Shown piece by piece: positions 36,239-44,664 of a stretch of DNA of 44,965 nucleotides; within the stretch, counting starts at the first letter, position 1; every line of letters starts with the position of its first letter. Origin of the DNA: an uncultured Prochlorococcus sp. (GTDB lineage: Bacteria; Cyanobacteriota; Cyanobacteriia; PCC-6307; Cyanobiaceae); contig CACGKI010000012.1 in assembly GCA_902573565.1 (NCBI GenBank), positions 1 through 44,965 of the forward strand, given 5' to 3'. A program made the translations under genes and the position numbers. Under the pieces are notes generated by a model. The model searched no databases. It was not told where the DNA came from and saw only the letters and a program-made list of their open reading frames with translations.

Positions 36239-36491
36239 TTGTCTGAAAGGAGAAAGAGATTACATGATTTATTGTTAACTCTAATAAATAAAGATAGTGA
36301 ATTTGAGTTTATTGAAGAAGATTCTAGCGATTTAACATCTAGCTATTCTGCAAAAGACACTTTGAATTTATCTCGAGTTATAGAAAAAAAATCGTAAAAT
36401 AATCAAAAGATATCAAGCTATCGTGAGAACAGCTGTAACTCTAGACGCCCTGATGGATTCTGAAAATGAAGAAAATTACAAAATCAAATAA
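36239..36491 (+). CDS. Hypothetical protein, 83 aa after one-base correction
   Basis: From TTG 36239 the frame encodes a charged protein (MSERRKRLHDLLLTLINKDS..., LTSSYSAKDTLNLSRVIEK) and stops at 52 residues. Downstream, a shifted frame continues with RKIIKRYQAIVRTAVTLDALMDSENEENYKIK. Taking one A from the A8 run at 36384-36391 joins the two into 83 residues without a gap. I read it as one gene with the same +1 error seen in five others nearby. Function is unknown. It is acidic in the middle and basic at both ends. Its end overlaps the next gene start by 26 bases. Confidence 0.6.
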
Positions 36492-36966
36492 AGATATTTT
36501 TTTAAAAGGGATATTACCTTTGCTTTTACTACTATCCTTTAGTTTTAACCCATTAAAAGTATCAGCAGAAGTTGCAGAAACAGAAATAAATGGGGAATTA
36601 ATGAAAGCTAGCAGTGAGTTCTTAAGGGACTTAGACTTTGAAACTTGGCAATTAGTAGCTTATAAATCACCTCTTTTTGAAGATAAATTGATCTTGAGAG
36701 TAATAGGATATCCAGGAAATCTAAGGATTGATCATCCCACTGACTTGAGGGTTGAATCAGGTAGAAAAATGTGGCTTTTACATGATAAAACATTACTTAA
36801 TGTGGAATTGGCAAATGATGGAAGACAAGCCGCCGCAGAATTTGATCTTAATGAGCTTATTGAAAATATTGATAAAAATAGACCATTGAGATTATCTTTA
36901 TCGGGTGTTTTTTCAGAGTTACCTGTTCCTCCTTTTGTTGTTAAAGAATGGAGATCACTAAGTTGA
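36466..36966 (+). CDS. Exported protein, DUF3122-like
   Basis: A 166-residue protein with a signal peptide (LKGILPLLLLLSFSFN, likely cut near KVSAEVAE). The mature part is a compact beta-rich domain with WQLVAYKSPLFEDKLILRVIGYPG, LRIDHPTDLRV and a proline-rich end VPPFVVKEWRSL. This resembles the cyanobacterial DUF3122 family, but the match is from memory. A periplasmic or lumenal place is likely. ribD starts 16 bases downstream on the same strand. Confidence 0.7.
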   Translation: MKKITKSNKDIFLKGILPLLLLLSFSFNPLKVSAEVAETEINGELMKASSEFLRDLDFETWQLVAYKSPLFEDKLILRVIGYPGNLRIDHPTDLRVESGRKMWLLHDKTLLNVELANDGRQAAAEFDLNELIENIDKNRPLRLSLSGVFSELPVPPFVVKEWRSLS

Positions 36967-36982
36967 TTACAATATAGACAAG

Positions 36983-38077
36983 ATGTCTAAAAAAAATGTG
37001 AGTCATACAAAATGGATGAAAAGAGCAATTTCTTTGGCTTCGTTAGGAAATAATACAACTAGTCCTAACCCTAGGGTAGGAGCAGTAATTCTTGATAAAG
37101 ATGGAAACCTTATTTCAGAAGGATTTCATTACAAGGCGGGGATGCCCCATGCTGAGGCAATGGCTTTTATTAATTTAAAAAAAGATGCTAAAGGAGGATC
37201 AATGTATGTGAATCTTGAACCTTGCTGCCATCAAGGTAAAACACCTCCATGTGTAGATAAGATAATATCTTCAGGGATAAAAAAAGTATACATATCAATT
37301 CAAGATCCTGATAAAAGAGTCTCTGGTAAAGGTATTAAACTGCTTAAAAAAGCTGGAATTCAAATTCATTTAGGTTTATGTAGAAAAGAATCCTTAGACT
37401 TAAATAAGGCTTTTATTCATCGAAATATTACTAAAAAGTCATTTGGTGTTCTTAAGTGGGCGATGAGTATGGATGGCAGAATAGGTTTGAAAAATGGTAA
37501 AAGTAAATGGATTACTAATGTTGAATCAAGGTCATTGGTTCACTCTTCTAGAGCCGAATTTGATGCAATAATCATTGGTGGAAACACATTAAGGGAAGAT
37601 AATCCACTTTTGACTACAAGAGGATTTAAAAATCCTGAGCCGTTGCGAGTAGTTTTCACAAAAAGTTTAAATCTTCCTTCAAAATCTAATCTTTGGGATT
37701 GTAGTAAGGCAAAAACTATAGTTATTTATGATTCTTCTACAGCAAATGAAAAATATCTCACGAGGATTCCGAAATGTGTAGAGGTTGTGAAGGTTTCATC
37801 AGATAATCCAGAATTAATTTCAAAAATTCTTGCTAAAAGGGGATGTAATAAAGTTCTTTGGGAATGTGGCCCTAGATTGGCTACAGCCGCTATTCAATCT
37901 AATTGTATTCAGGAAATTATTACTTTTATTGCTCCAAAAATTTTAGGTGGGGAAAATAGTATGAATCCTTTTGGTGATTTTAAATTTGAAGAAATGCATG
38001 AAATACTTAAATTAAGTAATGCTCAAGTTAGTTTAATAGGGAATGATATACGCGTTAAGAGTACGTTAAAAAATTAA
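36983..38077 (+). CDS. ribD: Riboflavin biosynthesis deaminase/reductase
   Basis: A 364-residue bifunctional enzyme of riboflavin synthesis. The N-terminal deaminase has the zinc site HAEAMAF and NLEPCCHQGKTPPC, plus TSPNPRVGAVI. The C-terminal NADPH-dependent reductase has LKWAMSMDGRIGL, AIIIGGNTLREDNPLLTTR, VLWECGPRLATAAI and IAPKILGG. Both domains look complete. A separate part of the flavin pathway (ribF) is on the other strand at 30.5 kb. Confidence 0.94.
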   Translation: MSKKNVSHTKWMKRAISLASLGNNTTSPNPRVGAVILDKDGNLISEGFHYKAGMPHAEAMAFINLKKDAKGGSMYVNLEPCCHQGKTPPCVDKIISSGIKKVYISIQDPDKRVSGKGIKLLKKAGIQIHLGLCRKESLDLNKAFIHRNITKKSFGVLKWAMSMDGRIGLKNGKSKWITNVESRSLVHSSRAEFDAIIIGGNTLREDNPLLTTRGFKNPEPLRVVFTKSLNLPSKSNLWDCSKAKTIVIYDSSTANEKYLTRIPKCVEVVKVSSDNPELISKILAKRGCNKVLWECGPRLATAAIQSNCIQEIITFIAPKILGGENSMNPFGDFKFEEMHEILKLSNAQVSLIGNDIRVKSTLKN

Positions 38078-38107
38078 AGTTTAATACTTAAATTAATGGG
38101 TCAAAGT

Positions 38108-38117
38108 ACCGTACGGT
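38108..38117. promoter_or_regulatory. Palindrome ACCGTACGGT upstream of ftsH
   Basis: A perfect 10-base palindrome, GC-rich for this genome, about 50 bases upstream of a TATAAT (38165-38170) that fits the ftsH -10 box. The position suits an activator or other regulator site. No regulator is known to me for this motif, and it does not match the cyanobacterial LexA box. Confidence 0.35.
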
Positions 38118-38164
38118 TCTTACCCAAAAAAAATGATGCAGATACGGAAACTCTTCGTTTAGTT

Positions 38165-38170
38165 TATAAT
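38165..38170 (+). promoter_or_regulatory. Likely -10 box of ftsH
   Basis: A perfect TATAAT 22 bases before the ftsH ATG at 38193, leaving a short leader. No clear -35 hexamer is seen. The call is by consensus match only. Confidence 0.4.
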
Positions 38171-38192
38171 AAGTTCAAAATTGTTCATAACC

Positions 38193-40056
38193 ATGCCGAT
38201 AAGACAAGACGATAATCAACCTAATAAAAGATTTGGAATTGTAAATATTATTTTGATAGGAGTTGGAGCATTGCTCTTATTTAGTAGTCTCTTTCCAAAT
38301 CAAAATATGCAAATCCCCAGAGTTCCTTACTCTTTATTTATAGATCAGGTTAATGATGGTGAAGTTAAGCGTGCATATATTACCCAAGAGCAAATTAGAT
38401 ACGAGTTAAATGGAGCTGAAGAAGGTGCACCATCAGTTTTAGCAACCACTCCGATTTTTGATATGGACCTCCCACAAAGGTTAGAGAGTAAAGGGGTAGA
38501 ATTCGCTGCTGCTCCACCCAAAAAACCTAATTTCTTCTCAACCATCTTAAGTTGGGTTGTTCCCCCTTTAATTTTTATTCTTGTTTTACAATTCTTTGCT
38601 AGAAGAAGTATGGGAGGAGGCGGTGCGCAAGGAGCTCTAAGTTTTACAAAAAGTAAGGCTAAAGTTTATGTACCAGATGATGAATCAAAAGTTACATTTG
38701 CCGATGTAGCAGGAGTCGACGAAGCTAAAGACGAGTTAACAGAAATAGTTGATTTTTTAAAAAAACCAGAAAGATACACTGATATTGGAGCAAGAATACC
38801 TAAAGGAGTACTCCTTGTAGGGCCTCCAGGAACTGGTAAAACTCTTCTTTCAAAAGCTGTTGCTGGTGAAGCTGAAGTTCCATTCTTTATTATTTCAGGC
38901 TCTGAATTTGTTGAGCTTTTTGTTGGTGCAGGTGCTGCAAGAGTAAGGGATTTATTTGAACAAGCCAAGAAAAAAAGCCCCTTGCATTATTTTTATTGAT
39001 GAACTTGACGCTATTGGTAAAAGTCGTTCTGGATCAATGGGAGTCGTTGGAGGTAATGATGAAAGAGAACAAACACTTAATCAGTTACTTACTGAGATGG
39101 ATGGTTTTGCCTCTGCAGACAAACCGGTAATAGTCTTAGCAGCTACGAACCAACCAGAAGTACTTGACGCTGCATTGCTAAGACCAGGTAGATTTGATAG
39201 GCAAGTTCTTGTAGATAGACCTGATTTATCAGGAAGAAAAACTATATTGGAGATCTATACAAAAAAAGTTAAACTTGCAGATTCTATTGATTTAGATTCT
39301 ATTGCTCAGGCTACTAGTGGATTCGCAGGAGCTGATTTGGCTAACATGGTAAATGAAGCGGCTTTACTTGCGGCCAGAGCAAAGAGAAAAAGTGTAGAAC
39401 AACAAGACTTAAGCGAGGCTATAGAGAGAGTAGTTGCAGGACTTGAAAAGAAGAGTCGTGTTTTGCAAGATGATGAAAAGAAAGTCGTTGCTTACCACGA
39501 AGTTGGCCATGCAATTGTTGGTCATCTAATGCCTGGTGGATCTAAAGTTGCAAAGATTTCAATTGTGCCAAGAGGTATGAGTGCACTTGGTTATACCCTT
39601 CAATTGCCAACCGAAGAAAGATTCTTGAATTCTAAGGAAGAACTAAAAGGGCAAATAGCTACACTTCTTGGGGGAAGATCCGCAGAAGAAGTTGTCTTTG
39701 GAAAGATTACTACTGGAGCTTCAAATGATTTACAAAGAGCTACAGATATCGCCGAACAAATGGTAGGGACATTTGGCATGAGTGATATTCTCGGCCCCCT
39801 TGCTTATGACAAGCAAGGTGGAGGTCAGTTTTTAGGAAATGGAAATAATCCTAGAAGATCTGTTAGTGATGCTACTGCTCAAGCAATAGATAAGGAAGTG
39901 AGAGATCTAGTAGATGATGCGCATGAAACCGCACTTAATATTTTGAGGAATAATTTACCTCTTCTTGAATCGATTTCTCAAAAAATTCTCAAAGAAGAAG
40001 TTATTGAAGGAGAGGATCTAAAAACTCTCTTGGCGGAAAGTAAAATGCCTGCGTAG
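38193..40056 (+). CDS. ftsH: ATP-dependent zinc metalloprotease FtsH, frame-broken once
   Basis: A membrane-anchored AAA+ protease; in cyanobacteria FtsH complexes degrade damaged D1 of photosystem II among other targets. The N-terminal part has two membrane spans (about residues 11-31 and 109-131). AAA motifs are [21 protein letters not shown] (Walker A), [15 protein letters not shown] (Walker B) and [10 protein letters not shown] (SRH). The zinc site is [12 protein letters not shown]. The frame breaks at the A7 run 38970-38976: one extra A turns [11 protein letters not shown] into KKSPLHYFY and a stop. Removing it gives a normal 620-residue protein. The start is ATG 38193; a TTG 12 bases earlier is less likely. 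Confidence 0.92.
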
Positions 40057-40084
40057 TACAATTTAGTTTTTCATACAAAGTTAG

Positions 40085-41012
40085 ATGCTAAAACCAATCA
40101 GGCTTGCCAAAAAAAATTTTTTATCAAGCTTAGATACTTCGAGTAAAGAGTTTTTGCATATTCTAGAGATCGCTAAAAGTTTTAAAAATAAAGATTTAAA
40201 TATTGAACTTAAAGATAAAGTATTAGGTTTGATCTTTGATAAGTCTTCTACTCGCACAAGAGTTAGTTTGCAGGTGGCAATGTCCAGACTAGGAGGATAT
40301 ACCATTGATTTAAACCCCTCTACATCCCAGATAGGAAGAGGTGAACCTATTAAAGATACAGCAAGAGTATTGAGTAGATATTGTGATGCAATTGCGATAA
40401 GGACTTTTGATCATTCGGATTTGGAAGAATATGCAAAGTGGTCTACCAAGCCAGTTATTAATGCACTTACTGATTTAGAACATCCTTGTCAGGCCCTAGC
40501 TGATTTTTTTGACAATTCAAGAGGAATTCTTAAGTTTTAAGGATGTAGTGTTAACTTTCATTGGTGATGGAAATAATGTCGCAAATTCTCTTATTTTATG
40601 TGGGGCATTATTAGGAGTAGAAGTTAGAATTGCTTGCCCTAAAGGTTATGAACCAAATTCTTCAGTGATAAATAAAGCAAATAAAATAAGTAAGAATAAG
40701 AATTTATTAAAAATTACTGATAATGTTTGTGAAGCAGTTTCAGGAGCAAATGTTTTGTATACTGATGTTTGGTCTTCTATGGGTGAAGAAAATCAGCTAG
40801 AAAAGAAGGACAAAGATTTTTATGGATTTTCTATTGATAGTAATCTAATCAGAAAAGCTTCTAAAGATGCAATAATAATGCATTGCCTTCCTGCATATAG
40901 GTCTAAAGAGATTACAGATGAAGTTATTGAAAGTAAGAATAGTAGAATCTTTGAACAAGCAGAAAATAGAATGCACGTTCAACAATCTCTTTTATCTTGC
41001 CTTCTTGCTTGA
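40085..41012 (+). CDS. argF: Ornithine carbamoyltransferase, frame-broken once
   Basis: Joins ornithine and carbamoyl phosphate to citrulline in arginine synthesis. The carbamoyl-phosphate loop is FDKSSTRTRVSLQVAM; HPCQALADFF is the conserved His/Gln segment. After the break come LTFIGDGNNVANSLILCGALLG, the ornithine loop DVWSSMGEE and the catalytic IMHCLPAYR. The frame shifts at 40504-40511, where T7 is followed by an extra G. Without it the sequence reads LADFFTIQEEF, as expected for this family, and the protein has 308 residues, the usual length. Probably a sequence error. Confidence 0.92.
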
Positions 41013-41039
41013 GAGAACTTGCATTTTACTCCTAAAAAA

Positions 41040-41063
41040 GGTACAAATGTATTAGTTTAGAAT
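41040..41063 (+). promoter_or_regulatory. lexA promoter with candidate LexA box
   Basis: GGTACAAATGTATT (41040-41053) matches the cyanobacterial LexA box RGTACNNNDGTWCB, as I recall it, at all fixed positions except one (T for C near the end). TAGAAT at 41058-41063 fits a -10 box. The box would lie just upstream of the -10 and block polymerase, giving autorepression of lexA. The -10 is only seven bases from the GTG start, so the mRNA may have almost no leader. Confidence 0.5.
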
Positions 41064-41070
41064 CTTTTAC

Positions 41071-41689
41071 GTGGAAACTCCTGTTGAAGAAAATCTTACA
41101 CAAGCTCAGAATGAGCTCTATGGTTGGATAAAGGACTATATGAGAGACTTTCAACATAGTCCTTCAATCAGACAAATGATGAAAGCTATGGGATTAAAAT
41201 CTCCTGCTCCAATTCAAAGTCGACTAAAACACTTGCAAGAAAAGGGGTATATCTCTTGGCAAGAAGGGAAAGCTAGAACTCTTCAAATAGTTGATGAGGT
41301 TCTCGAAGGAGTTCCAATATTAGGTTCAGTAGCTGCTGGAGGTTTGATCGAAACTTATTCAGATGTGAATGAAAATCTAGATATAACTGATGTTTTTAAA
41401 AAAAAAGGATGTCTTCGCACTCTCAGTAAATGGTGATTCTATGATTGATGCCTGTATTGCCGATGGAGATATGGTTTTAATGGAGCCAATAAGAGATGCA
41501 TACTCTCTTAGAAATGGGACAATTGTTAGTGCAATGGTCCCAGGTTTAGGAACAACTTTAAAATATTTTGTGAAAAGAGGGAATAAGATATTTTTAGAGG
41601 CAGCCAACTCTAAATACGAACCAATTGAATTAGATCCAAATCAAGTTGATTTTCAAGGTAAATTATTAGCTGTATGGCGAAAATTGTAA
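41071..41689 (+). CDS. lexA: LexA repressor, frame-broken once
   Basis: The SOS repressor/peptidase. The N-terminal winged helix-turn-helix (about 1-70) includes HSPSIRQMMKAMGLKSPAPIQSRL. The Ala-Gly self-cleavage site is in LGSVAAGGLIE. The catalytic Ser is in VNGDSMIDACIADGD and the Lys in GTTLKYF. The frame breaks at the A9 run 41398-41406; with A8 it reads FKKKDVFALSVNGDSM and gives 205 residues, a normal LexA. The start is GTG 41071. All active-site residues are present after correction, so loss of function is unlikely. Some cyanobacterial LexA proteins have drifted to non-SOS roles, which cannot be judged here. Confidence 0.92.
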
Positions 41690-41710
41690 TTTTTATACTC
41701 TAGAAATAAA

Positions 41711-43267
41711 TTAATTTGTGATAAAAAACCACCCAATAAATTTATTTTTGTATATCTTGATGTAATTATTAATAAGTTCTATATCATTAGAATTATATTT
41801 CCCCTCTTCAAATATTATTACTAATTTATCAAATTTATTAACTTCAGTTTCGTTAGAAATATTAGGGATGTCTGATTCAATTATGCCTAGGTTAAGTAAA
41901 TTATAATTTTCTCTTTGTGAAAAATCCCTGTTATTTATTGATTGAGGAAAAATATATCCGTAATTATCATGACCATAGCTTTTTAGTAAATTCTTCATTA
42001 ACTTCTTATTAATACTTTCGTTCCTCAAAAATATTGTTTCTAAATAATTACATTCCACTTTTTTAGCAAAATCTTTTTTTTCAAATATAAGACTAGACAA
42101 TTTTTCTTTTGTAAAGAAAATTAAATAAAAAACAAAAAAAGAAATCAAAAGAGAAATTGAAGCTATTCGCTTTTTATTGGGACTTACTTTTTCTTTTTCT
42201 ACAGTTGGTGTTGATATCATCTGCCATGGTTCCTGTTGCCTAACTTTTTCTAATTGAGATTTAACTAATGCAACCTCGATATTACTTAGGGTATTTTCAT
42301 CGCGTTGAGCAATTTTTTTTAATTCTCTATATTTTAATAAAATTTCATTTGGTCTTTTCAATGAGGATTTTAAATTATTTATTTTAATTTCTAAGTTTTT
42401 AAGTGTTTTTGAATTGGGTTTTAGTATTGATGAAAGATTTGTATATTGAGCCTCATATGTTTCAAGCAGCCTGAATTGATTTTTGTACCTAAAACCTGCA
42501 TTTGCAGAACTATCTTTTGAAGGACTATTTTTGATTAATTCTTTTAAAAGAGAATCCTCATTTGAATCTAAATCAATTCCAATATTTCCTGATAAAGAGT
42601 TATCTAATTCAACAAAACCATCTACATCGCCTAATCCATTTTCTATAGAAAAGGCATTTAAGGATTTAAGAGAGTCTTTTGATTTCTTTTTAAATATTTT
42701 TTGTTGTGTAGATAGATATCCAATACTATTATTTATGATCTTTTCTCGATCATTTTTGGAATATTGCTGATATCTTTTAGAGATCATATTCAAAACGCTT
42801 ATTATTTTATCTTTATTTATATTTTTGTATTCAATTAAGAGAATATTAGTACCCTTATTGAATTCAATATTTAATGAATCTTTAAGCCATGTTTTGTAGT
42901 CTAATTTTTTTCTAGATATAAGTTTTTCATCTCCTTTTTTTATATATTCAAAAATTGGCAATAATACAGAGGGACTCTTTAGTATAGATTCTTGCGTTTT
43001 TAAAGTATTCATGTCGGCAATATTTCCTAAGTTTGTCAAATTAGATAGGGCATTTATAGGCCCTTTATTTTTTTCTTTATCTTCAACAACTATCTCGAAA
43101 CTGCCTTGATAGGTAGGTTTGATTGTAAAAGAATAAAAAATTGAGGATATTGTTATTAATCCCGTTGCTATTGAGATTTTCGCCCAATTTCTTTTAAATA
43201 CTTTGAAAAAAACATTCAAGTCAATTTCATCGGTTTCAATATTATCAGTGTTATCTTTATCTATCAT
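41711..43267 (-). CDS. Polysaccharide chain-length determinant (Wzz-like)
   Basis: A 518-residue inner-membrane co-polymerase for exported polysaccharide. A cytosolic N-terminus (DEIDLNVFFKVFKRNW) leads to the first span (about 30-52), then the Wzz signature YQGSFEIVVEDK. A long periplasmic, coiled-coil-prone region follows, then the second span (about 368-388, just after TPTVEKEKVSPNKKR, the proline-rich turn of the family). The cytosolic C-terminal tail of about 130 residues shows no Walker A motif, so the tyrosine-kinase domain of Wzc is not recognisable; it may be degenerate or a separate fold. It is coupled to the upstream wza-like gene with five bases between. Confidence 0.82.
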   Translation of the reverse strand: MIDKDNTDNIETDEIDLNVFFKVFKRNWAKISIATGLITISSIFYSFTIKPTYQGSFEIVVEDKEKNKGPINALSNLTNLGNIADMNTLKTQESILKSPSVLLPIFEYIKKGDEKLISRKKLDYKTWLKDSLNIEFNKGTNILLIEYKNINKDKIISVLNMISKRYQQYSKNDREKIINNSIGYLSTQQKIFKKKSKDSLKSLNAFSIENGLGDVDGFVELDNSLSGNIGIDLDSNEDSLLKELIKNSPSKDSSANAGFRYKNQFRLLETYEAQYTNLSSILKPNSKTLKNLEIKINNLKSSLKRPNEILLKYRELKKIAQRDENTLSNIEVALVKSQLEKVRQQEPWQMISTPTVEKEKVSPNKKRIASISLLISFFVFYLIFFTKEKLSSLIFEKKDFAKKVECNYLETIFLRNESINKKLMKNLLKSYGHDNYGYIFPQSINNRDFSQRENYNLLNLGIIESDIPNISNETEVNKFDKLVIIFEEGKYNSNDIELINNYIKIYKNKFIGWFFITN

Positions 43268-43272
43268 AATCT

Positions 43273-44403
43273 TTAGTTAAAAATACTATAAAGTCCATAT
43301 CCTGTTAGTATTGGTGGAACAACTTCTTGTATAGCCCTAAATGTTTTTCCAACAATTGTCCTATTTACTTCAATGATATCTCCACTTAACAAAATAGGAT
43401 TACTTTTGCTATTTACTTTCTTATTTGCGTCAAAATAAAATATATTCTTTTCTGTATTACCCATTTCGTCGAATCTTAAATGTTTAATTTTACCAGTAAA
43501 GTAGGATTCTCCACCAGCTGTTGCTATTGCTTGACTGAGAGTAACACCCTGGGGTAATAATTTTTGTCCAGGATTTCTAACATTACCTGATATGTAAATT
43601 ATTATTTTATCTGGAGTTAAGTTAGTTTTATTAATTTCTAAGATTTGCTTTTTTAATAATTTGTCAGTTTTAGGGACCATTATATAATCACCATCCATAA
43701 GTCTAATGTTTTTAGTTTGGTCACCGTTCTTGATTAGTTGTAGAAAATCTATCGTCGTCTCTATTTTATTACCCCCCATTGAGTTAGGAACATTTCTTAC
43801 AACTTTAACTTTTGATAAATCTGCAAAGTTTGTTAATCCCTCTGATATTTTTAAAGCCTCAAATAACTTGGGAGATGTAGAAACAGAAGTTTCATTTATT
43901 GATAGTGAATTATTAGAAAAATCATTCAAAGTATTCTGGGAATAAGAACTTCTAAAATTATTTTTTTTATATTTTAAAGTGTATAATCCAGGCTTTTGAA
44001 CTTCACCGGATATGTACACATTAATATCTCTATAATTGACTACTTGTAACTTTATTTCTGGATTAATAATATAAGGTCTATATTTTTTTTCTAGTTCAAT
44101 TCTAAGCTCTCTTAATGTTTTTTTATTGGCAAAAACTTTGTCAATTTCAGGCAAAGTTAAAAATCCGTTTTCGTTAACTATATAAGTACCAGAAAACAAA
44201 TTTAGTCCAGAAAATATAATTAACACTCCATCTCCAGGGCCTAAAATATATTCACTACTAATCTCTGATCCTTTTGTGAATTCATTTTGGCTACTAGTAT
44301 AATTATTTAAATCTTGAGAAAAACTTTCTTGTTTTATTAAGTTATAAATAAAGGTTGATATTAATAATAGTGTAACTATCTTAATTAATTTTTTGCTAGG
44401 CAT
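43273..44403 (-). CDS. Polysaccharide export outer-membrane protein (Wza-like, SLBB domains)
   Basis: A 376-residue exported protein. A signal or anchor lies at residues 7-24. The poly_export domain begins EYILGPGDGVLIIFSG and includes LTLPEIDKVFANKKTLREL. Two SLBB domains follow: INVYISGEVQKPGLYTL, and IIYISGNVRNPGQKLLPQGVTLSQAIATAGG. It probably forms the outer-membrane or periplasmic channel for a capsule or LPS-like chain, working with the Wzz-like protein encoded just downstream. No lipobox cysteine is evident, unlike E. coli Wza. The start is ATG 44403. Confidence 0.86.
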   Translation of the reverse strand: MPSKKLIKIVTLLLISTFIYNLIKQESFSQDLNNYTSSQNEFTKGSEISSEYILGPGDGVLIIFSGLNLFSGTYIVNENGFLTLPEIDKVFANKKTLRELRIELEKKYRPYIINPEIKLQVVNYRDINVYISGEVQKPGLYTLKYKKNNFRSSYSQNTLNDFSNNSLSINETSVSTSPKLFEALKISEGLTNFADLSKVKVVRNVPNSMGGNKIETTIDFLQLIKNGDQTKNIRLMDGDYIMVPKTDKLLKKQILEINKTNLTPDKIIIYISGNVRNPGQKLLPQGVTLSQAIATAGGESYFTGKIKHLRFDEMGNTEKNIFYFDANKKVNSKSNPILLSGDIIEVNRTIVGKTFRAIQEVVPPILTGYGLYSIFN

Positions 44404-44429
44404 TATTTAAAATGCATACTTACTATATA

Positions 44430-44435
44430 AGTATA
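44430..44435 (-). promoter_or_regulatory. Possible -10 box for the wza-wzz pair
   Basis: On the minus strand TATACT lies about 27 bases before the wza-like start. The whole 44404-44664 gap is very AT-rich and separates divergent genes, so it should hold promoters for both sides, but nothing else stands out in it. Confidence 0.3.
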
Positions 44436-44664
44436 AACCTAACACACTTAGTATATATTTAAAATTTTAAAATGAAAAAAAGGAATATTCTTTTGATATT
44501 TGAGACCTAAATATTTTCCTTAATCAAATGATATAAAGTAATTTAAAAGTATAGTGCGTTTAGAAAGTAATCATATTGATTAATTTTCTAGATTTTCTGC
44601 CATAGCTTCATTTCTAATTTCATATTTATTAATATAGTTATATTCAATTAAATAGAGAACAGTT

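Noticed and set aside
38108..38117. LexA box upstream of ftsH
   Set aside because: GTAC is present but the second half does not fit the GTWC spacing; it is only a palindrome of unknown role.
38096..38215. 39-residue ORF overlapping the ftsH start
   Set aside because: It covers the likely ftsH -10 box and the ftsH first codons and has no gene-like features of its own.
38970..41406. ftsH, argF and lexA as true pseudogenes
   Set aside because: Each has one extra base at or next to a homopolymer and otherwise complete active sites and normal length; error is simpler than three neighbouring essential-type genes being lost together.
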